NCBI RefSeq assembly: GCF_003003255.1
Contig: NZ_PVTD01000001.1
Coordinates: 1,116,001-1,180,000, forward strand
Source: Aliiruegeria haliotis
GTDB taxonomy: Bacteria; Pseudomonadota; Alphaproteobacteria; Rhodobacterales; Rhodobacteraceae
DNA: 64,000 nt
Direction: 5' to 3'
Shown: in pieces, positions 1 through 8,733 of the stretch
Position numbering within the stretch: the stretch's first letter is position 1
Layout: the number at the start of each line of letters is the position of its first letter
Translations under genes and position numbers: made by a program
Notes under the pieces: generated by a model
Databases searched by the model: none
What the model was told of the DNA's origin: nothing
What the model saw: only the letters and a program-made list of their open reading frames with translations

Positions 1-646
1 TCCAGTCGACGACCTTGTAGGGGCCCGAACCGACCGTGTTGGTGCGCAGCCAGGCGTTGCCCATGTCGCCATCGACCTCGTTCTCCATCGCCGCCTGCAT
101 GTCGACGATCCCGCCGATGGTGGCGGTGAGGCAGTTCAACACGAAGGAAATCGCGTAGGGCTTGTCCAGCGTCAGCACCAGCGTCGACTCGTCGGGCGCG
201 ACGATGGTCTGCTCGACGTTCTCGGGGGTGAAGCCGAACTGGGTCAGGATGAACGACGGCGTCTTGTTGAGAAGAACGGCACGGCGGAGCGAGAACTCGG
301 CGTCCTTTGCCGTCACCGGGTTGCCGGTGGAGAAGACATGTCCCTCGGCCATGGTGAAGGTGATGGTCTTGCCGTCATCGGAAATCTCCCAGCTGGCAGC
401 AAGCTGCGGCTGGTAGCCAGCGTCGAGGTCGAGCGGGTCGAAATTGACAAGCTTTTCATAGACATTCCGGCTGACGTCGGCGCCGGCGAACTCGAAGCTC
501 TCGGCCGGGTCAAAAGTCTTGATGTCATCGATCCGGTTGGCGATGACCAGCATGTTGGGCGGGGTTTCCGCGGACACCGGAACCAACCCCGGGCCGGCCA
601 ACAAGGCGGCCACGGCCGCGCTTGCAAGTGCATATCTCAGTTTCAT
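1..646 (-). CDS. ABC transporter substrate-binding protein, family 5 (peptide/nickel type), truncated by window edge
   Basis: About 215 residues of the N-terminal part are visible; the rest lies beyond the window. The protein starts MKLRYALASAAVAALLAG with a typical cleavable signal peptide ending near VSAE, so it is periplasmic. The body carries features of the SBP_bac_5 family: FDPAESFEFAGADVSRNVYE, PQLAASWEISDDGKTITFTM and the VGSGPYKVVDW segment. Such proteins capture oligopeptides, opines, nickel or similar ligands for an ABC importer; the ligand cannot be told from this fragment. The ATG is at 644-646. Permease and ATPase genes would be expected further left on the same strand. Confidence 0.9.
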   Translation of the reverse strand, partial: MKLRYALASAAVAALLAGPGLVPVSAETPPNMLVIANRIDDIKTFDPAESFEFAGADVSRNVYEKLVNFDPLDLDAGYQPQLAASWEISDDGKTITFTMAEGHVFSTGNPVTAKDAEFSLRRAVLLNKTPSFILTQFGFTPENVEQTIVAPDESTLVLTLDKPYAISFVLNCLTATIGGIVDMQAAMENEVDGDMGNAWLRTNTVGSGPYKVVDW

Positions 647-1741
647 GTTGATAACTCCCTGTTCGGTTATTCTCTTTGGGACCGCGCTACTTTCCCCACG
701 TCCTGCGCAGCACACGCAACCGGTTTCCCTGCGTTAGCCAGATCATATCGACCGAGCCGCCTTCCTGCGGACCCAAACCCGCCAGAAGATTAGGCGCTCC
801 GGTACAAACATGTATCGGTTTGGGAACATGTGCTCCTGTGAAAGCCCAGATCAGACCCCGCGCGGACCTGCTCCGAACTTTCGACCAGATGGTCGAAATC
901 GCGGCGCCCGATGTCAAGTGCCTCGTCACCTTAACTGCACTTCGCGCAAAAGAAAGATCAGCCATCAGGGTGGATTCGCGACCGGATCCTGAGCGTCTGG
1001 GCTTTCCCCTGCTGGCGAGGCGGTGGCGACAGGCCGCCACTTCCGGCGGCATCGCAGCAGCCAGCGGCGCGCCCACGACGTCTGCTCGCCATGCCGCAGA
1101 GCGCCATGGCCTGGGATGCGCGCTGGGGCGCGACCGTCATGCAAGCCCCAAGCACCGACGCCGTCGCAAAGGGGCGAAGTTCCGCAGGCGCCTGCATTGG
1201 CAATTGCCGGCGCCCTGCCCCGCCCCCTGCCCGACCGGTCCAACGGCAGGTCTGACACCGGCCTTGCTCTCTTTGCGCGGGATACGCATTTCAACAGGTT
1301 GGGGAATCGGCCCCGGGCATAGGCCCATCGCTTGCCGATGCGCTCCGGGCGCCCCAGCAGGCCGAGACATTTGCGATTGTGCCGCCCCCTTTTGGACGCA
1401 CCGTCATGGCACCGCGGATCGGGCGGCGATCATCCCGGTCGCAACGATTGCGTCAGGCGTTCGGGATTTCTCACCAATGGCGCCGATACTCCTCGCCAAT
1501 GTGATGGTGAACCGTCGAAAACACTCCGATACCACGCGCCCCTACGCACACAGGGCAGTCGGAAATGCAGGCGCATTGCCAAGACTCAGGCGCCGCAGGT
1601 GCATGAGGCGCAAAAAGCGCTATGTCCGATTGTGGCTCCGGTTGACAACAAGTCCGGGGCGCATTGCAAGGCACTTGCCCATGCGGCCCCCCGGGTGCAA
1701 TCAGCGGTGCTGAAAGTGCCGGACAAGAGGAGCTCCCGCAG
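647..1741. other. Intergenic region, about 1.1 kb, no convincing gene
   Basis: The long open frames here are arginine- and proline-rich shadows of high-GC sequence with no recognisable family. Two possible control elements lie upstream of the minus-strand binding-protein gene: a perfect 20-bp dyad at 879-898 and a repeated AACATGT at 806-812 and 825-831. Nothing else could be supported. Confidence 0.6.
879..898. promoter_or_regulatory. Perfect 20-bp dyad, possible operator
   Basis: TTTCGACCA, a GA spacer, then TGGTCGAAA form a perfect inverted repeat. It lies about 230 bp upstream of the minus-strand substrate-binding protein start. Symmetry of this kind suits a dimeric repressor, but no regulator gene adjoins it, so the role is inferred. 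Confidence 0.35.
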
Positions 1742-2419
1742 ATGACCCTGAACTCTGACTTCACCCGGAATGTCATCGTCCGCCCGGAGGACAATGACTG
1801 GGTAGCCTCGCCGGTGCCGGGTGTCGACCGCATGATGCTCGACCGGATCGGGGACGAGGTCGCAAGGGCCACGACCATCGTTCGTTTCGCACCGGAGAGC
1901 CGCTTCTCCGCCCATACCCACGACGGCGGCGAGGAGTTCATCGTCCTGGACGGCGTTTTCGAAGACGAGCACGGGGCATTCCCGGAAGGCGCCTATATCC
2001 GCAACCCGCCAACGTCGCGACACACACCGGGATCGCCACCGGGCTGCGTGATCTTCGTCAAGCTCTGGCAGTTCCAACCGGAGGATCGCACCCATGTTCG
2101 CATCGCAACCGACAAGCTTGGAGGCGTCGCGGACGGGGAGCGTCCGGGCGTCGACATTTCGCCCCTCTTCCGAGACGCGCAGGAAGATGTTCGGATCGAG
2201 CGATGGTCGGCCAACACCACCGCACCGGTCACGGCGGACGGCGGCGCAGAGATCCTGCTGCTCTCCGGAAGCCTGCAACTCGACGGCGAAACGCTGTCGC
2301 CCTGGACCTGGATACGCCGTGCCGATGGCAATGGCGTGACGCTGACGGCCGGGCCCGATGGCGCGCGGCTCTGGATCAAGGCGGGCCACCTTCGCGACGT
2401 CCGGGCGCCGGGAGCCTGA
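1742..2419 (+). CDS. Cupin-domain protein (ChrR-type bicupin)
   Basis: 225 residues. The first cupin barrel shows the metal-binding pattern HTHDGGEE near residues 58-65 and a GAYIRNPP..RHTPGS segment typical of the ChrR cupin family. A second, weaker cupin occupies the C-terminal half (AEILLLSGSLQLDGETLSPWTWIRR). The N-terminal zinc-binding anti-sigma domain of true ChrR is absent, so this is more likely a stand-alone metal-binding or dioxygenase-like protein than an anti-sigma factor. The ATG at 1742 is preceded by AGAGGAG, which fixes the start; longer frames starting upstream are not favoured. It is followed by a 350-bp gap and gnd. Confidence 0.8.
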   Translation: MTLNSDFTRNVIVRPEDNDWVASPVPGVDRMMLDRIGDEVARATTIVRFAPESRFSAHTHDGGEEFIVLDGVFEDEHGAFPEGAYIRNPPTSRHTPGSPPGCVIFVKLWQFQPEDRTHVRIATDKLGGVADGERPGVDISPLFRDAQEDVRIERWSANTTAPVTADGGAEILLLSGSLQLDGETLSPWTWIRRADGNGVTLTAGPDGARLWIKAGHLRDVRAPGA

Positions 2420-2772
2420 CACCAGAGCCAGTACCGGCTGCTGCCCGGCATAGACGTGCCCCGGCGCGCGATCGCCGTGTCCCATCGCCGGCATATAGAT
2501 CCGACTGGATCCCGTCGAGCGACACCGAAATGTCCGGGCCATCCTGTGCACCGGGAGGGCCGCGACCTGCGCCGAGGCAATGCCACCCGGTCCCGACGGC
2601 GGGCCGACACCCTCCCCATTTCCAGCCGCCATACGGCCGCAAATTTCGAACAGCGGAGGTCTGTTTCAAGCGCGTGGGGATCAGTTGGAGCACGCAGCAT
2701 CAGCCGAAGGGTACTCAAACTGCTTCACCGGGCTATGGTGTGCCAGACCGTAAGCACATGTGAGGACGCAAA
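2420..2772. other. Intergenic gap between cupin gene and gnd
   Basis: About 350 bp without a credible gene, presumably holding the gnd promoter. No clear operator, RNA or hairpin was seen. Confidence 0.5.
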
Positions 2773-4185
2773 ATGGAACGTTCTGAGATCGGATTGATCG
2801 GCCTTGGCACGATGGGGGCGGCCCTGTCACTCAATATCGCGGAAAAGGGTTTCCGCATCTCAGTGTTCAATCGCACGGTGTCCAAGGTCGATACGTTCCT
2901 GTCCGACTCCGGCCCCCTGGCAAAACGGATTTCGCCGACCCGCTCCCTCGAGGAGTTCGTCACCTCGCTGAAGGTGCCTCGCGCAATCGTCCTCATGGTC
3001 CCGGCCGGGGACCCCGTCGACGCGCAGATCGCGGCCCTGCGCCCCCTGCTCGACCCCGACGACCTCATCATCGATGCCGGCAATGCCAATTTCCACGACA
3101 CCAATCGGCGGGCCGCGCAGGCGGTCGACGACGGGGTGCCCTATCTCGGTATCGGCGTCTCCGGCGGCGAGGACGGCGCGCGGCATGGTCCCTCCATCAT
3201 GGGCGGCGGCGACCGGGCCCACTGGGATAGGGTGGCGCATATTCTGGAGGCGATCAGCGCCCGGTACGAGGGCCAGCCCTGCGCCACGTGGATGGGCGAA
3301 GGCGGCGCCGGGCATTTCGTGAAAACGGTGCACAACGGCATCGAATATGCCGACATGCAGCTCATCGCCGAGACCTATGGCGTGATGCGCGACGGCATGG
3401 GGATGCCGGCTGCGGCCTGCGCGGACGTATTCGCCAGCTGGAACCAGGGCCCGCTGCAATCCTACCTTGTGGAGATCGCGGCCGAGGTTTCCGCCGCCAC
3501 GGACCCGGCTACGGGCGCGCCAATGCTGGACGTCATACTCGACCGCGCCGGCCAGAAGGGCACCGGGCGCTGGACAGTCATCGAAAGTCAACAGGTCGGC
3601 GCCCCCGTGCCCGTGATCGAAGCCGCCGTCGCAGCGCGCAATCTCTCGGCGGCGCTTGAGACACGTCGGGCCGGTGAAGCGCTTTTCGGTGCGGCGTCAC
3701 GGCGGCTGCCGGACGCGGCGTTGAGCCTCGACGACCTCGAGGCGGCGATGATCGCCGGAAAGGTCATGTGCTATGCGCAGGGTTTCGACCTGCTCGCCCG
3801 GACAGGCACGCAATACGGCTGGACGCTGCCGATGCCGGAGATCGCCGAGGTCTGGCGGGAGGGCTGCATCATCCGCTCCGCGATGCTCAACGACATGGCC
3901 GGCGCGCTGCGCACCGATCCCGACCGCAACCTGCTGTTCGCCCCCTATTTCGCGGATCTCGTATCCCGCCACCACACTGCGCTGCGGAAGGTGGCAGCCA
4001 CCGCGGCAACCCACGGGCTGCCGGTGCCCGCACTCTCGGCCGCGCTAGGATATTTCGACAGCATCCGCACCGCACGGTCGACAGCCAACATGATCCAGGC
4101 ACAACGGGATTTCTTCGGCGCCCATGGATTCGAAAGGATCGATGCCGAGGGCCAGCATCACGGGCCTTGGGGCGGCGGCGGGTGA
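2773..4185 (+). CDS. gnd: 6-phosphogluconate dehydrogenase, decarboxylating
   Basis: 470 residues, the usual length of the NADP-dependent enzyme that converts 6-phosphogluconate to ribulose 5-phosphate and CO2 in the cytosolic pentose phosphate pathway. The N-terminal Rossmann motif is GLIGLGTMGAALSLNIAEKG. The family signatures IDAGNANFHDTNRR and GVSGGEDGARHGPSIMGGG follow, then the substrate loop around HFVKTVHNGIEYADMQLIAE with the catalytic Lys and Asn, and the C-terminal QAQRDFFGAHGFER motif. The gene appears intact and monocistronic; the following DNA is decayed mobile material. Confidence 0.96.
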   Translation: MERSEIGLIGLGTMGAALSLNIAEKGFRISVFNRTVSKVDTFLSDSGPLAKRISPTRSLEEFVTSLKVPRAIVLMVPAGDPVDAQIAALRPLLDPDDLIIDAGNANFHDTNRRAAQAVDDGVPYLGIGVSGGEDGARHGPSIMGGGDRAHWDRVAHILEAISARYEGQPCATWMGEGGAGHFVKTVHNGIEYADMQLIAETYGVMRDGMGMPAAACADVFASWNQGPLQSYLVEIAAEVSAATDPATGAPMLDVILDRAGQKGTGRWTVIESQQVGAPVPVIEAAVAARNLSAALETRRAGEALFGAASRRLPDAALSLDDLEAAMIAGKVMCYAQGFDLLARTGTQYGWTLPMPEIAEVWREGCIIRSAMLNDMAGALRTDPDRNLLFAPYFADLVSRHHTALRKVAATAATHGLPVPALSAALGYFDSIRTARSTANMIQAQRDFFGAHGFERIDAEGQHHGPWGGGG

Positions 4186-4192
4186 CGCCGCC
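4174..4192. terminator. Hairpin over the gnd stop codon
   Basis: GGCGGCG (4174-4180) and CGCCGCC (4186-4192) form a perfect 7-bp stem whose 5-nt loop holds the gnd stop codon. There is no T run, so it is only a weak terminator candidate. Confidence 0.3.
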
Positions 4193-4425
4193 ACCCGGAG
4201 CGCGACCGAAACGGGGCGTACCCCGGCGGCGTTTTCGGGCGTCTTGTGGCGGGCGATCAGCGCGAGGAGCGCCGGTGCTAAGCAGACAGACACGACAGTC
4301 GACAGCAACACACCGCCCGCGATGGCAGTCGCGAAGAGGGGCCAGAAATCGTCAGCTGGGAGGATGGAAGGGCAGGAAACCACCAAAGGTAGTGACCGTC
4401 GGCGACATAAAGGGCGGGAGGACGT
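4178..4425 (-). pseudogene. C-terminal remnant of an RND efflux pump
   Basis: On the minus strand, VTTFGGFLPFHPPS in one frame is followed after a one-base shift by ADDFWPLFATAIAGG and VLLSTVVSVCLAPALLALIA. This matches the last transmembrane helices of AcrB-type RND transporters, with the conserved TTFGGFLP and late PALLALI segments. The rest of the pump gene is missing. It is a truncated, frameshifted relic lying tail-to-tail with gnd. Confidence 0.6.
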
Positions 4426-4900
4426 CACGAAGACCTCCGCCATGAACGAACCCTCCCCGGCCTCCACGCTGGTTCCCGACTGCCAAGGCCTTCGAGGGCA
4501 GCAAACGATGCAACAGCACGGTGTGTCAGTTCCTAAGGATCGCGCCTGTGAAGCAAGGCTATGACCGCCATCCCGGTGGCGACCAGCCAGAAGCATCGCG
4601 CTCTGATAGTTGCACCGGCCTGCTTCGACCTTCGCGGCACGATATGGGGCGGCAGGACAATGGAATTGCAACCCGTACCCAAGGTACGCCTATCAAGAGC
4701 GATTGGCTCTTCACGTGTGACACACGTGACAGGTTCGGGATTTCCCCGTCCGTACCGCTCTTGCAACACCCGAACCCCCGCGAGGCATCAGTTCATGCAG
4801 AAATGTAGCTCTGTCTGAACATAGATTTCATTGATCGGATAGCTGCTACGCCCAGGATGACAGGATCCATCGATTTGGTTGCGGTTTCGGCGCGATCTTG
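4426..4900. other. Intergenic DNA without recognisable gene
   Basis: Roughly 475 bp between the RND relic and an IS5-type relic. Only short shadow frames occur. No family, RNA or clear repeat was recognised. Confidence 0.5.
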
Positions 4901-4929
4901 TTCGAAGCACCCGATCTTCAGGGGGCGAA

Positions 4930-5512
4930 ATGGGCAATCGTTTCCCCACTGAATGATGAGAAGATCGCACGACTCCGTCCTTACTTTCGAAGAGCCATGG
5001 CAAGCCACGTGTCGATGGCGGGCATGTTCCGAGTGGCACAATCTTCATCACCCGCAATGGTTTGCGTTGAGCGGCCCACCAAGGGAGTATGGCCCACCAG
5101 GACGCTCTACAACCGCTGGAAGCGGCTCCTCTCGGGCATGCAGAGCATGCCCTGCCCGGCAGCGGGTCCGCGACGTCATCGGCGCCAGGACGCTGGCGGG
5201 CAACCTGCCATCAGCTGATTGGCGACTAAAAGATCGAGGATACTGAGCCGTTTCGCACCATCGGTCCGCGCGACAATGGCGAATGCGGACTGGCCCTGAG
5301 AGGCCTTGATAGGGATGCGGATTAAGCCCTGCATCCCTGGAGGCAAGTCGCGCGGCAAACAAATCAGACACGACAAACGAAGGGTCAAGGGACGCAAGAA
5401 CATGCTCGGACGCCTGGAGGACTGTCGGCGAGTTGCCACCCGCTACGACAGATCCCCGACCCTATTCCCCTCAGCAAACGCGCTCGTAGCGACCCTAGTG
5501 TTCCGGCTCTGA
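4930..5512 (+). pseudogene. IS5-family transposase remnant, internally deleted and frameshifted
   Basis: The N-terminal IS5 block is spread over three frames: DEKIARLRPYF, then a degenerate central stretch, PREYGPP, and TLYNRWKR. The C-terminal block GGKSRGKQIRHDKRRVKGRK, then GRLEDCRRVATRYDR at about 5400-5460, matches the usual GRLKDWRRVATRYDR end of IS5-type transposases. The middle with the first catalytic Asp is missing. It is clearly inactive. The terminal repeats could not be fixed; sequence near 5513-5533 may be the right end. Confidence 0.75.
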
Positions 5513-5837
5513 GTCAATGAGACTTGAACCTAGGCTCTGGCCTGCCAACGGCGATCGGCAAATGTACCTCGTTCGCCGGTCACGATTGATCGCCGATCTT
5601 CGAACTCAGCGTTTCTTGCGTGGAGACCATCACCACCCCCTCTTCCAAATATCGCCATCAAGCTCATGCTTCGGGTCGTGGTCAGCGCGATAGCCATCAA
5701 CATGGCGCAGGTTGAGTGCGACGTCCGACTTGCATCCCGTTGGCGAGCTCGAATTGACGATCGGCAAAGGGCCTGATCTCGACATCTTCAGAACCGCGTC
5801 CCGGTAGGTACATCGAAAGGCTGGCGTCACCCAGCCA
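5513..5837. other. Non-coding spacer between IS relics
   Basis: No protein family was recognised in either strand. It probably contains the end of the IS5 relic and the 3' flank of the IS110 relic. Confidence 0.4.
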
Positions 5838-6463
5838 TCAACGGTTTTTTGGACTTGCATGTGGTCTCGCGGCCATTGGCGGGCAAACATGATCGAATGA
5901 CGCTCTGTCTCGCCACATACAATGTAAGACAAGAGCCATGCGCCGAGCGACGGCGACCATCGCTACCGTACGCCCCCGACGTTTTGCGACAAGCGATGTC
6001 CAGGTTTGAAGCCGAGATAGGCACCTTCGATGCTTGGCGACCGTGGCCGCCTGACACAATACGCGGCGCAAGTTGGAATCCCCTTGCCGTCGCGATGCTT
6101 CACATCACATCTCGCGCGCCGGATTGGTTGCGGGATGGTGCCAGGCCAACCCAAGGGCCGACGCGTTTGGGTGACCGGAACCGGCAGGAATCATCGACCG
6201 CCGGCTTGAAGGTCAGCCCCACCGCCGCTCCGATCCCGGGAAAGTCACAAGAAGGCGGCAGACCGCGATCTAGCCATTGGGACGCGGCCAAGATTCCAGA
6301 CCGACCAAAGCCGCCTCTCCTGACAGGGCCACAAGAGAAATCGCCAATCGCCTCGGGCTCACAAGCGGCTTTCGCCTCCTCTACGACCTCTCGGTGCTCG
6401 TTCAGAACGCAGAGCACCGGTTTTTTCTGGCGCAACGTCCATTCCGACAACCAGTTCCTTTGC
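5838..6463 (-). pseudogene. IS110-family transposase remnant
   Basis: Read on the minus strand it begins KELVVGMDVAPEKT (the IS110 N-terminus with the DEDD-type first Asp), shifts frame to CVLNEHREVVEEAKAACEPE, then continues with FPGIGAAVGLTFKPAVDD and GPWVGLAPSRNQSGARDV. It shifts frame again to LRRVLCQAATVAKHR and VAVARRMALVLHCMWRD. These are the ordered blocks of IS110 transposases, with an internal deletion and at least three frame changes. The (CAGGTG)20 array lies directly upstream of its start. Confidence 0.78.
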
Positions 6464-6474
6464 AACGCCTCCGT

Positions 6475-6598
6475 CAGGTGCAGGTGCAGGTGCAGGTGCA
6501 GGTGCAGGTGCAGGTGCAGGTGCAGGTGCAGGTGCAGGTGCAGGTGCAGGTGCAGGTGCAGGTGCAGGTGCAGGTGCAGGTGCAGGTGCAGGTGCAGG
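6475..6598. repeat. Perfect hexanucleotide tandem array (CAGGTG)20
   Basis: Twenty uninterrupted, identical CAGGTG units occupy 6475-6594, followed by a partial CAGG. Every frame on both strands is open through it, which creates long artefactual frames (poly Val-Gln, His-Leu, Pro-Ala, Cys-Thr). It sits just 5' of the decayed IS110 transposase. Perfect units beside decayed coding sequence suggest recent expansion by slippage. Confidence 0.97.
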
Positions 6599-6669
6599 GA
6601 ATGGCGCCATCCCACGTCGAGCTGATCAAGTGCAACGGCGACATCATGCGCAGGCCCCGTTGCGGCATC

Positions 6670-7170
6670 TCATAGCCAGAAAATGACATTGGCGGCGAGG
6701 GCGATGGCTGACCGGCAGTCCTTCGGGCGCCGGTCGTTGCGGGTGGCAGTGCCAATTTTCGAGCCCGCTGGACTAGGTTTCAATACGGTTTCGACGGCGG
6801 CACCGCCGCTTGTCGTACTTGGCGGGTTTCTTACGCACTTTCTAGCAGAGATGCAGGCACGTATTCCCTTGCACTATTGTACTTCTCGGGACCATTCGGC
6901 GCTCGCCATTGCTTCTTGAACCCATCGCGCACCAAGGCTCGCTATCCCTATCGGCGATCAGCCCGTCGGCAACAGGAACGCTGTCTGGGAACGCCGCCGC
7001 ACTTTCATCGTCGCGGGCTTGCCCGTTGGTCATCAGAACCGAATTGCGTGACCTGACGCCTCAGCAATCTTATGCAGCTTGGTCGCCATTCCGCCTGTCC
7101 GTGGGCGGAGTATTCCCCGGGTCGTTTCGTGAACTGCTTCACTCGGTCGGCCGGAGAGAGTTGCCCATCA
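6670..7170 (-). pseudogene. Second IS5-family transposase remnant
   Basis: On the minus strand, GGMATKLHKIAEASGHAIRF matches the central IS5 block (GGMNTKLHAVTD type). It is followed by stop-interrupted sequence and then KVRKKPAKYDKRRCRRRNRI, the KYDKRRYRRRNRIE block near the third catalytic residue. The end reads AIALAANVIFWL-like sequence, with a TGA at 6670-6672. Several frame changes and stops make it non-functional. The region from 7171 to the IS3 left end at 7349 holds nothing recognisable. Confidence 0.7.
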
Positions 7171-7404
7171 CGCCTCCTGAAAGTCGGAAGAGTGAAGCGG
7201 TCACCTGAGCAGATTGAAACCAAATCAATGGGCGCAGACCCCAAGTGCTCTCAAGGATAGCGGGGAACAGCCCGCTGGCCAGTCGGCACACATCGCTGGT
7301 GTTGTCCGGCCAATCGAGCGAGGCAGGGATTGTGGACACAGCCGCGCCTGGTCTTCCCTCCGTGAAGTGGTCCTCTGCAATGTTCAGTAAAGCGGAGGAA
7401 TCAC

Positions 7405-7698
7405 ATGGCCAACAAGCGACCCAAGCCCGAGGAGATTGTACCGAAGTCACGGCAAGTTGAGGTTCTGACGGGGCAAGGTATGCCGCGTCTGGATGCGATC
7501 CGGCAGATTTGCGTGACTGAACAGACCTATTACCGCTGGAAGAAGAAGTACGGTGGAATGGGCACTGACCAATTGAGGGAACTGAAGCGGCTTCAGAAAG
7601 AGAACGAGAGGCTTCGCAAAGCTGTTTCTGATCTGACATTGGACAAGCTGATCTTGGCGGAAGCCGCGAAGGGAAGCTTCGTTCGCCATTGTGCTTGA
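7405..7698 (+). CDS. IS3-family transposase OrfA
   Basis: 97 residues. MANKRPKPEEIVPKSRQVEV begins the HTH_Tnp_1 domain, and VTEQTYYRWKKKYGGM is its recognition-helix region. ELKRLQKENERLRKAVSDL is the leucine zipper used for multimerisation. The usual end LILAEAAKG is followed by an atypical tail SFVRHCA and a TGA at 7696-7698. The tail is encoded by a stretch containing an 8-bp inverted repeat (7684-7708) that seems inserted relative to typical relatives. OrfB continues in the same frame after the stop. Confidence 0.85.
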   Translation: MANKRPKPEEIVPKSRQVEVLTGQGMPRLDAIRQICVTEQTYYRWKKKYGGMGTDQLRELKRLQKENERLRKAVSDLTLDKLILAEAAKGSFVRHCA

Positions 7699-7708
7699 AC
7701 CAATGGCG
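7684..7708. repeat. 8-bp inverted repeat at the OrfA/OrfB junction
   Basis: CGCCATTG (7684-7691) and CAATGGCG (7701-7708) form a perfect stem with a 9-nt loop that contains the OrfA stop codon. It could be a structural signal for translation of OrfB or a small insertion scar. Confidence 0.6.
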
Positions 7709-8568
7709 CTACAACGGCTCACCCCGCTCGTCGCCGTGCTTGCATTGATCGTGTTCGTGCGGAGCTGAATTTCCCGGAACGCCGCGCCTGCCGGGTACTG
7801 AGACAGCACCGATCCACACAGCGCGGGGCGCCCGTTGGCCGCCGGGATGAAGAACGATTGGTGGCCGACGTGATCGAGTTGACCCGGCAATATGGCCGAT
7901 ACGGCTATCGTCGGATCGCAGCGCTGCTGAGAGATGCGGGCTGGCATGTGAACGACAAGCGGGTCGAAAGGCCGTGGCGACGAGAGGGGCTGAACGTGCC
8001 AATGAAACACCCAAAGAAGGGGCGGCTCTGGCTGAATGACGGATCGTGCGTTCGGCTACGGCCGGAGCATCGCAACCATGTCTGGTCTTGCGACCTCGTA
8101 CATTGCCGGACTGACGACGGAAAGGCGTTCCGCACGCTCAACATCATCGACGAATACAGCCGGGAATGCCTGGCCATCCGTGTTGATCGCAAGCTGAACC
8201 CAGGCAACGTCATCGATGCGTTGAACGACCTGTTCATCCTGCACGGTGCGCCTTCGTTCATTCGGTCTGACAATGGCCCGGAGTTCGTTGCTCAAGCCGT
8301 GCAGGATTGGATCAAAGCCGTCGGCGCAAAGACGGCTTGCATCGAACCAGGGTCACCCTGGGAGAACGGATACTGCGAAAGCTTCAACGCCCGGTTCAGG
8401 GATGAGTTCTTGAATGTCGAAATCTTCCAGAGCCTGCGAGAAGCTCGAATCCTGATCGAAGAATGGAGGAAACACGACAACACGAAACGCCCACATAGTG
8501 TTCTGGGCCACCGCCCTCCGGCCCCGGAAACCATCGTCCAGATGGACCGAAGGCCAGTCATGCACTGA
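7699..8568 (+). CDS. IS3-family transposase OrfB (DDE integrase core)
   Basis: The reading frame runs without stop from the OrfA TGA to 8568. ARRRACIDRVRAELNFPERR is the usual OrfB beginning and YGRYGYRRIAALLRDAG the HTH_21 segment. The rve core shows the catalytic triad: Asp in WSCDLV, Asp in RSDNGPEF and Glu in WENGYCESFN, ending PVMH. No standard start codon lies near the expected N-terminus, so it is normally made as an OrfAB fusion by frameshifting. Here the frames are the same and only a TGA separates them, so production may need readthrough or may be lost. Confidence 0.8.
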   Translation, partial: TNGATTAHPARRRACIDRVRAELNFPERRACRVLRQHRSTQRGAPVGRRDEERLVADVIELTRQYGRYGYRRIAALLRDAGWHVNDKRVERPWRREGLNVPMKHPKKGRLWLNDGSCVRLRPEHRNHVWSCDLVHCRTDDGKAFRTLNIIDEYSRECLAIRVDRKLNPGNVIDALNDLFILHGAPSFIRSDNGPEFVAQAVQDWIKAVGAKTACIEPGSPWENGYCESFNARFRDEFLNVEIFQSLREARILIEEWRKHDNTKRPHSVLGHRPPAPETIVQMDRRPVMH

Positions 8569-8733
8569 CAATCAGATTGCACCACTCAAGTGAGGCTGAT
8601 CAGCTTGGGCGGCGCTTGGAGCAGAGCGTTTCCGAGAGGTCGTCGAAGCGGCGCGCGTGGATGACGGCTTCGAGCATAGGGCGCGAAAATCCCGCGGGTT
8701 AGCTATTGGGTTGGGGGACGTGGAGTGGTTTTT

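Larger units (their letters stand above)
7349..8602 (+). mobile_element. IS3-family insertion sequence, copy 1 with both ends
   Basis: 1254 bp bounded by imperfect inverted ends: left TGGTCTTCCCTCCGTGAAG and right end TGAGGCTGATCA preceded by ACCACTCAAG. It encodes an OrfA with an HTH/leucine-zipper pattern and an OrfB with the DDE core. The same left end recurs at 11322 and the same type of right end at 12958. No convincing short target duplication was seen at the flanks. Confidence 0.8.

Noticed and set aside
676-1713. 345-residue open frame
   Set aside because: Arg/Pro-rich composition, no family, overlapping frames on both strands; typical shadow of high-GC non-coding DNA.
6475-6598. CRISPR array
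   Set aside because: Units are 6 bp, contiguous and without spacers; no cas genes in the window.
5849-6675. Long frames with poly Cys-Arg, Val-Gln, His-Leu or Pro-Ala
   Set aside because: They exist only because the CAGGTG array has no stop in any frame; flanks are an IS110 relic on the minus strand.
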